A DNA stretch of 64,000 bases from Epiperipatus broadwayi. Lineage: Eukaryota; Onychophora; Udeonychophora; Euonychophora; Peripatidae. The position numbers were made by a program, and so were the translations under genes. The stretch lies in the NCBI GenBank assembly GCA_028023455.1, contig JAQFVV010000001.1, positions 24,419,401 to 24,483,400 on the forward strand, read 5' to 3'. The notes under the pieces were generated by a model that had not been told where the DNA came from, searched no databases, and saw nothing but the letters and a program-made list of their open reading frames with translations. This document shows, in pieces, positions 61,139-64,000 of this stretch; within the stretch, counting starts at the first letter, position 1, and each line of letters opens with the position of its first letter.

Positions 61139-62319
61139 CACCTGGCTCTCATTTTACGCGATAGATAGGTTCCTCAAAAAACACGTGCAAACGAAATCGT
61201 GCAAAAATAGACGTAACTTACATTGAAAAAAAGGGGGTGTGTGATCTGTGATTTTTCAAAATTCGCGTAAAAGCAAAGCACCAACATAAAATTACTTTAA
61301 AATTCGCGCAAAAAAAAAAAAATAAGGAAATAAAATATGACTAATAAAAAATTTCAAATTTGAAAAAAATTGATACAAGACGAACTTTTTTTAACTATAA
61401 TATTTAATTTTATTCAAAATAATATATTTTTATGCATAATTTACAGTACAGTAATTTACACTTTTTTATACACGTTTTAATTATTATCGCTATTTGCCAA
61501 AAAACATGTTCGTTTGCAAACTGGTAAAAAACCAGATTCTCACAAGAGGAAATACAACTAGCGCCAAGTTCATTCTCATGTTGTGTTAATGGTTTTCTGT
61601 TGACAATGTAATTAGTAATTAATCTTTGAGACGATTTTATTAATTGTTTATGAACTTAGACTTATGATAATAAAAAGACATTTATTCACCACTGCTGGGA
61701 AAAATTTAATTAAAACTAACAACTAAAAATTAAATTCTTATTTTTGTCTTTAATTTTTTAATTTTCAATTCCGTTTAAAAATCAAATTTTGTTTTTCATC
61801 ACATTAATTTCAAGTCGCCGTAAGTAATTTTTAAATTGTTAATTACAATTAAAAATCAGATTTTAATTTTTAATTGTCAAATTTAATTGTGTCCACTGCT
61901 ATTACTCACCTTTTAAAAATAAACTTGCGGACACTAAATGATTAATAATTGATTATGTTCTTTTTTAAAAAGCAAAAACAGAATGTGATTTGAAATGCAA
62001 AATTAACACGCACAATGTTTGAACAAATTTACATTATAATCTTGTAAAATTTAATGTGTGTATACATAAAATGTGGAAATCATGACTTTAATTTCATTAT
62101 TGCATAAAATCTTACTATTATAAAGCACTGAAAATATTGAAATTACTAAGATGAAAGTCGAATTCCAATAATGTGCTATTACTTTCAATATAACGTAAGT
62201 GCGCGAAATTTATTATTTAAAGTAATAGCGCATTATCGGAGTTTCGACTTCCGGTGAAACATGAATCGTGTAATTTCAAAATTGTGTTAAATAAGTCTGC
62301 ATAAAAAGAGACCCAGATG
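61139..62319 (+). mobile_element. Tigger/pogo-like non-autonomous DNA transposon, copy 2
   Basis: Starts CACCTGGCTCTCATTTTACG after TA, ends AAAAAGAGACCCAGATG before TA. Colinear with 1092-2144, with two additional stretches (about 61,520-61,555, AACCAGATTCTCACAAG; about 61,655-61,720, ATTCACCACTGCTGGG). These are present here and absent from copy 1, so copy 1 has deletions or belongs to a shorter subfamily. Confidence 0.85.
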
Positions 62320-62899
62320 TACATATATAAAAGAAAATTTAACCATTAGTCATTATTAACACACTCGTAGAAGCGTATTATATAGAGAGTTGCACTAGTG
62401 AAAGTGCATTCTCTAACAGCTAGACATAACAGTCTGGATATCGCGAGCTTCATAAACAATTAGTAAAATCATCATCTCAAAGTTTAATCACTGATTACAT
62501 TGCCGATAGAAAACCATTAACACAGCACAAGACTGAAGGTAGTGCTAGTTGTACTTCCTCGTGACGAATCTGATTTCTTATCAGTTCACAAACGGACCAC
62601 ACATTGTCAAATAGCAATAAAATTAAATACTGTAGTTAATAAAAAAAAGTAAAAAAAGTTTGACTTGTATCAATTTTTTTCAAATATTTAAAATTTTTTA
62701 TTAGTTATATTTTATTTCCTTATTTTTTTTTATGTGAATTTTAAAGTAATTTTTCCTTGTTGCTTTGCCTTTATGTGATTTCTGAAAATTATGGAACATA
62801 TCCCTCATTTTTCAGGGTAAGTTAAGTTTATTTTTGTGTGATTTTTTTAATGCGGGTTTTCTGCGGAACCTATCTATCACATAAAACGAGACCCAGATA

Positions 62900-63387
62900 T
62901 ACTATAAATTATATTTCTTGTATTTTTTTTTTAAAACTAAAGATGGCATCTTGAGATTCTAAGAGTTTTAAAAACACTGCAAATTTGCTTTATTATATTT
63001 ATATAAGACATATTATATTTATTTCCAGTTATAATTTAGGAATTTTTTTCACAACTTTATCAACATTTCATAGAATATCACACATTCTTATGAAATGTAC
63101 TATAATGAAATTGATGACTTAATCATTGTAGCTAAATACTAATTACATATAAATACACAATTGTCAATGTATGCAACTAATATGTGTAACAATACTCTCA
63201 AGAAAAAAGTTTGCTTGTATCTTTCAGATCAACTAAAAGCTCTGGAAGGTTAAACTAATTGCCAATACTTTGTCCATTGTTTTCTCGTCATATTTTCCAA
63301 TAGCTGACAACACATTTAGTAGCCCAGTTTATTGTTCCTTTGTTTCCAAAGCTAAATCAACAGTTTATATATAGGTTCATATCATAT
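62900..63387. other. No gene seen; AT-rich spacer
   Basis: No open frames of note. Ends in CATATTG before the TGTAACGG boundary. Confidence 0.5.
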
Positions 63388-64000
63388 TGTAACGGGAGAA
63401 AGATCTTTGAGATTCGCATATACTGACCACTAGGGCGCCACTAGTCCGAAAATAGGAACTAGACATTTATTTTAAGGGTGGACAGGATATGCGAACCTGA
63501 AGGCACCGGACTAAACTCAAGGAGAAACAAGATATCCTAAATATTGTTTAGACAGCTGAGAAATCAAAGCCCAAAGACAAATGTCAGCCAAATAAATATA
63601 AACAATTTATTAATTTTACAAGTTGGACAATATAGTAAAGACATCTAGCCATGAATATAAAAGTGACATGTTAACATACGCATATTTACCAGAGAGTGCA
63701 CAAGAGTATGACAAACATGAAGGCATTAAACATTTTGGGAATAAAATTCTCTCACTTAAAATATAAGAAATGGTTAGGATAATATCTTCTTGCTGGCCAG
63801 TTGTAAAATTACAAAAACAAACAACAACTCTAGCTTCCTGAATCAGGGATAATAAAACAGTTACTGTCCCGCCGGAAATCAACGAAACCAGTGTGGACAT
63901 CCGAGCAGTAATATTCTAATTACTGTCGTTAAAACGCCGTAGGACTGCTGCGCGTAATACTACATTCAAAGTAAACGTGGTTGATCTCACCTACAAGACA
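63388..64000. mobile_element. Possible start of an LTR, running out of the window
   Basis: From TGTAACGGGAGAAAG (63388) base composition changes to GC-richer, less repetitive sequence that continues to the last base. TG with a TGTAACGG start is typical of many animal LTRs. The internal sequence CACTAGGGCGCCACTAGTCC has an 8-bp palindromic core. The minus open frame at 63616-63900 (94 residues, start MSTLVSLISGGTVTVLLSLI) is the longest here, has a hydrophobic N-terminus, and may be a shadow or a host exon. The other end lies outside, so this is a hypothesis only. Confidence 0.35.

Larger units (their letters stand above)
60297..62899 (-). mobile_element. Tigger/pogo-like element, copy 3, split by nested insertions
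   Basis: Left end CACCTGGGTCTCGTTTCATG after TA at 60295-60296. Right end GAGACCCAGATA before TA. Its right part (62,448-62,899) is an inverted copy of the start of copy 2, so it lies in reverse orientation, with copy 2 (61139-62319) and a small MITE (60992-61136) inserted inside. Divergence from the other copies is clear. No transposase frame. The minus frame 60537-60764 has no recognisable domain. Confidence 0.7.

Noticed and set aside
1-64000. CRISPR arrays, operons and bacterial promoters
   Set aside because: Looked for and not seen. Introns, LINEs and SINEs show that the DNA is from an animal nucleus.

Overview
The window is strongly AT-rich animal DNA made mostly of transposable elements and their ruins. 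There is no bacterial-style gene organisation and no intact long open reading frame. Four dispersed tRNA-derived SINEs share an intact A box, a B box close to consensus and an A-rich tail. An RTE-type LINE, a CR1-like LINE, a Penelope-like element and two hAT relics are also present. This mix fits a lophotrochozoan, perhaps a cephalopod mollusc, but that assignment rests on family resemblance and is an inference.

Layout. From 1 to about 12,240 lies one old plus-strand LINE (ORF1 with a decayed zinc knuckle, APE endonuclease, reverse transcriptase). It has been split by three later insertions: a Tigger/pogo-like MITE flanked by TA (1092-2144), a palindromic Penelope-like element (about 2885-5350), and an unusual 4.8 kb non-coding block with TG...CA ends and a CCAAT/TATA promoter (5361-10141). 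From 12.3 to 29.2 kb there are SINEs, a minus-strand ZMYM1/DUF4371-like hAT relic (18.8-21.0 kb), and several palindromic or foldback elements, two of which carry tRNA-like promoters. Two plus-strand RTE copies follow (29.96-32.0 and 33.4-36.1 kb). Then comes a foldback element with a pol III tRNA-like head in its loop (36.3-36.9 kb).

From 37.7 to 43 kb runs a minus-strand LINE whose ORF1 has SGNH-esterase-like blocks. A retroposed copy of an unidentified transcript sits inside it, with poly(A) and a 16-bp target duplication. A ZBED5-like hAT with a near-perfect 8-bp target duplication abuts its 5' side (43.1-45.9 kb). From 46.5 to 55 kb the sequence is poorer in repeats. Two short minus-strand exons there look like the 3' end of a real spliced host gene. 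Both follow polypyrimidine/CAG acceptors of the same phase and each ends in its own stop, so they may be alternative last exons. The last 9 kb holds RTE 3' fragments, tandem repeats, a nest of Tigger-like elements inserted into one another (60.3-62.9 kb), and what may be the start of an LTR at 63,388.

The only candidates for working host biology are the two exons and possibly the retroposed transcript's parent gene. The most unusual structures are the SINE-in-foldback element, the 4.8 kb TG...CA block, the Penelope palindrome with hammerhead-like motifs, and the retrocopy. Boundaries given as approximate were judged by eye.
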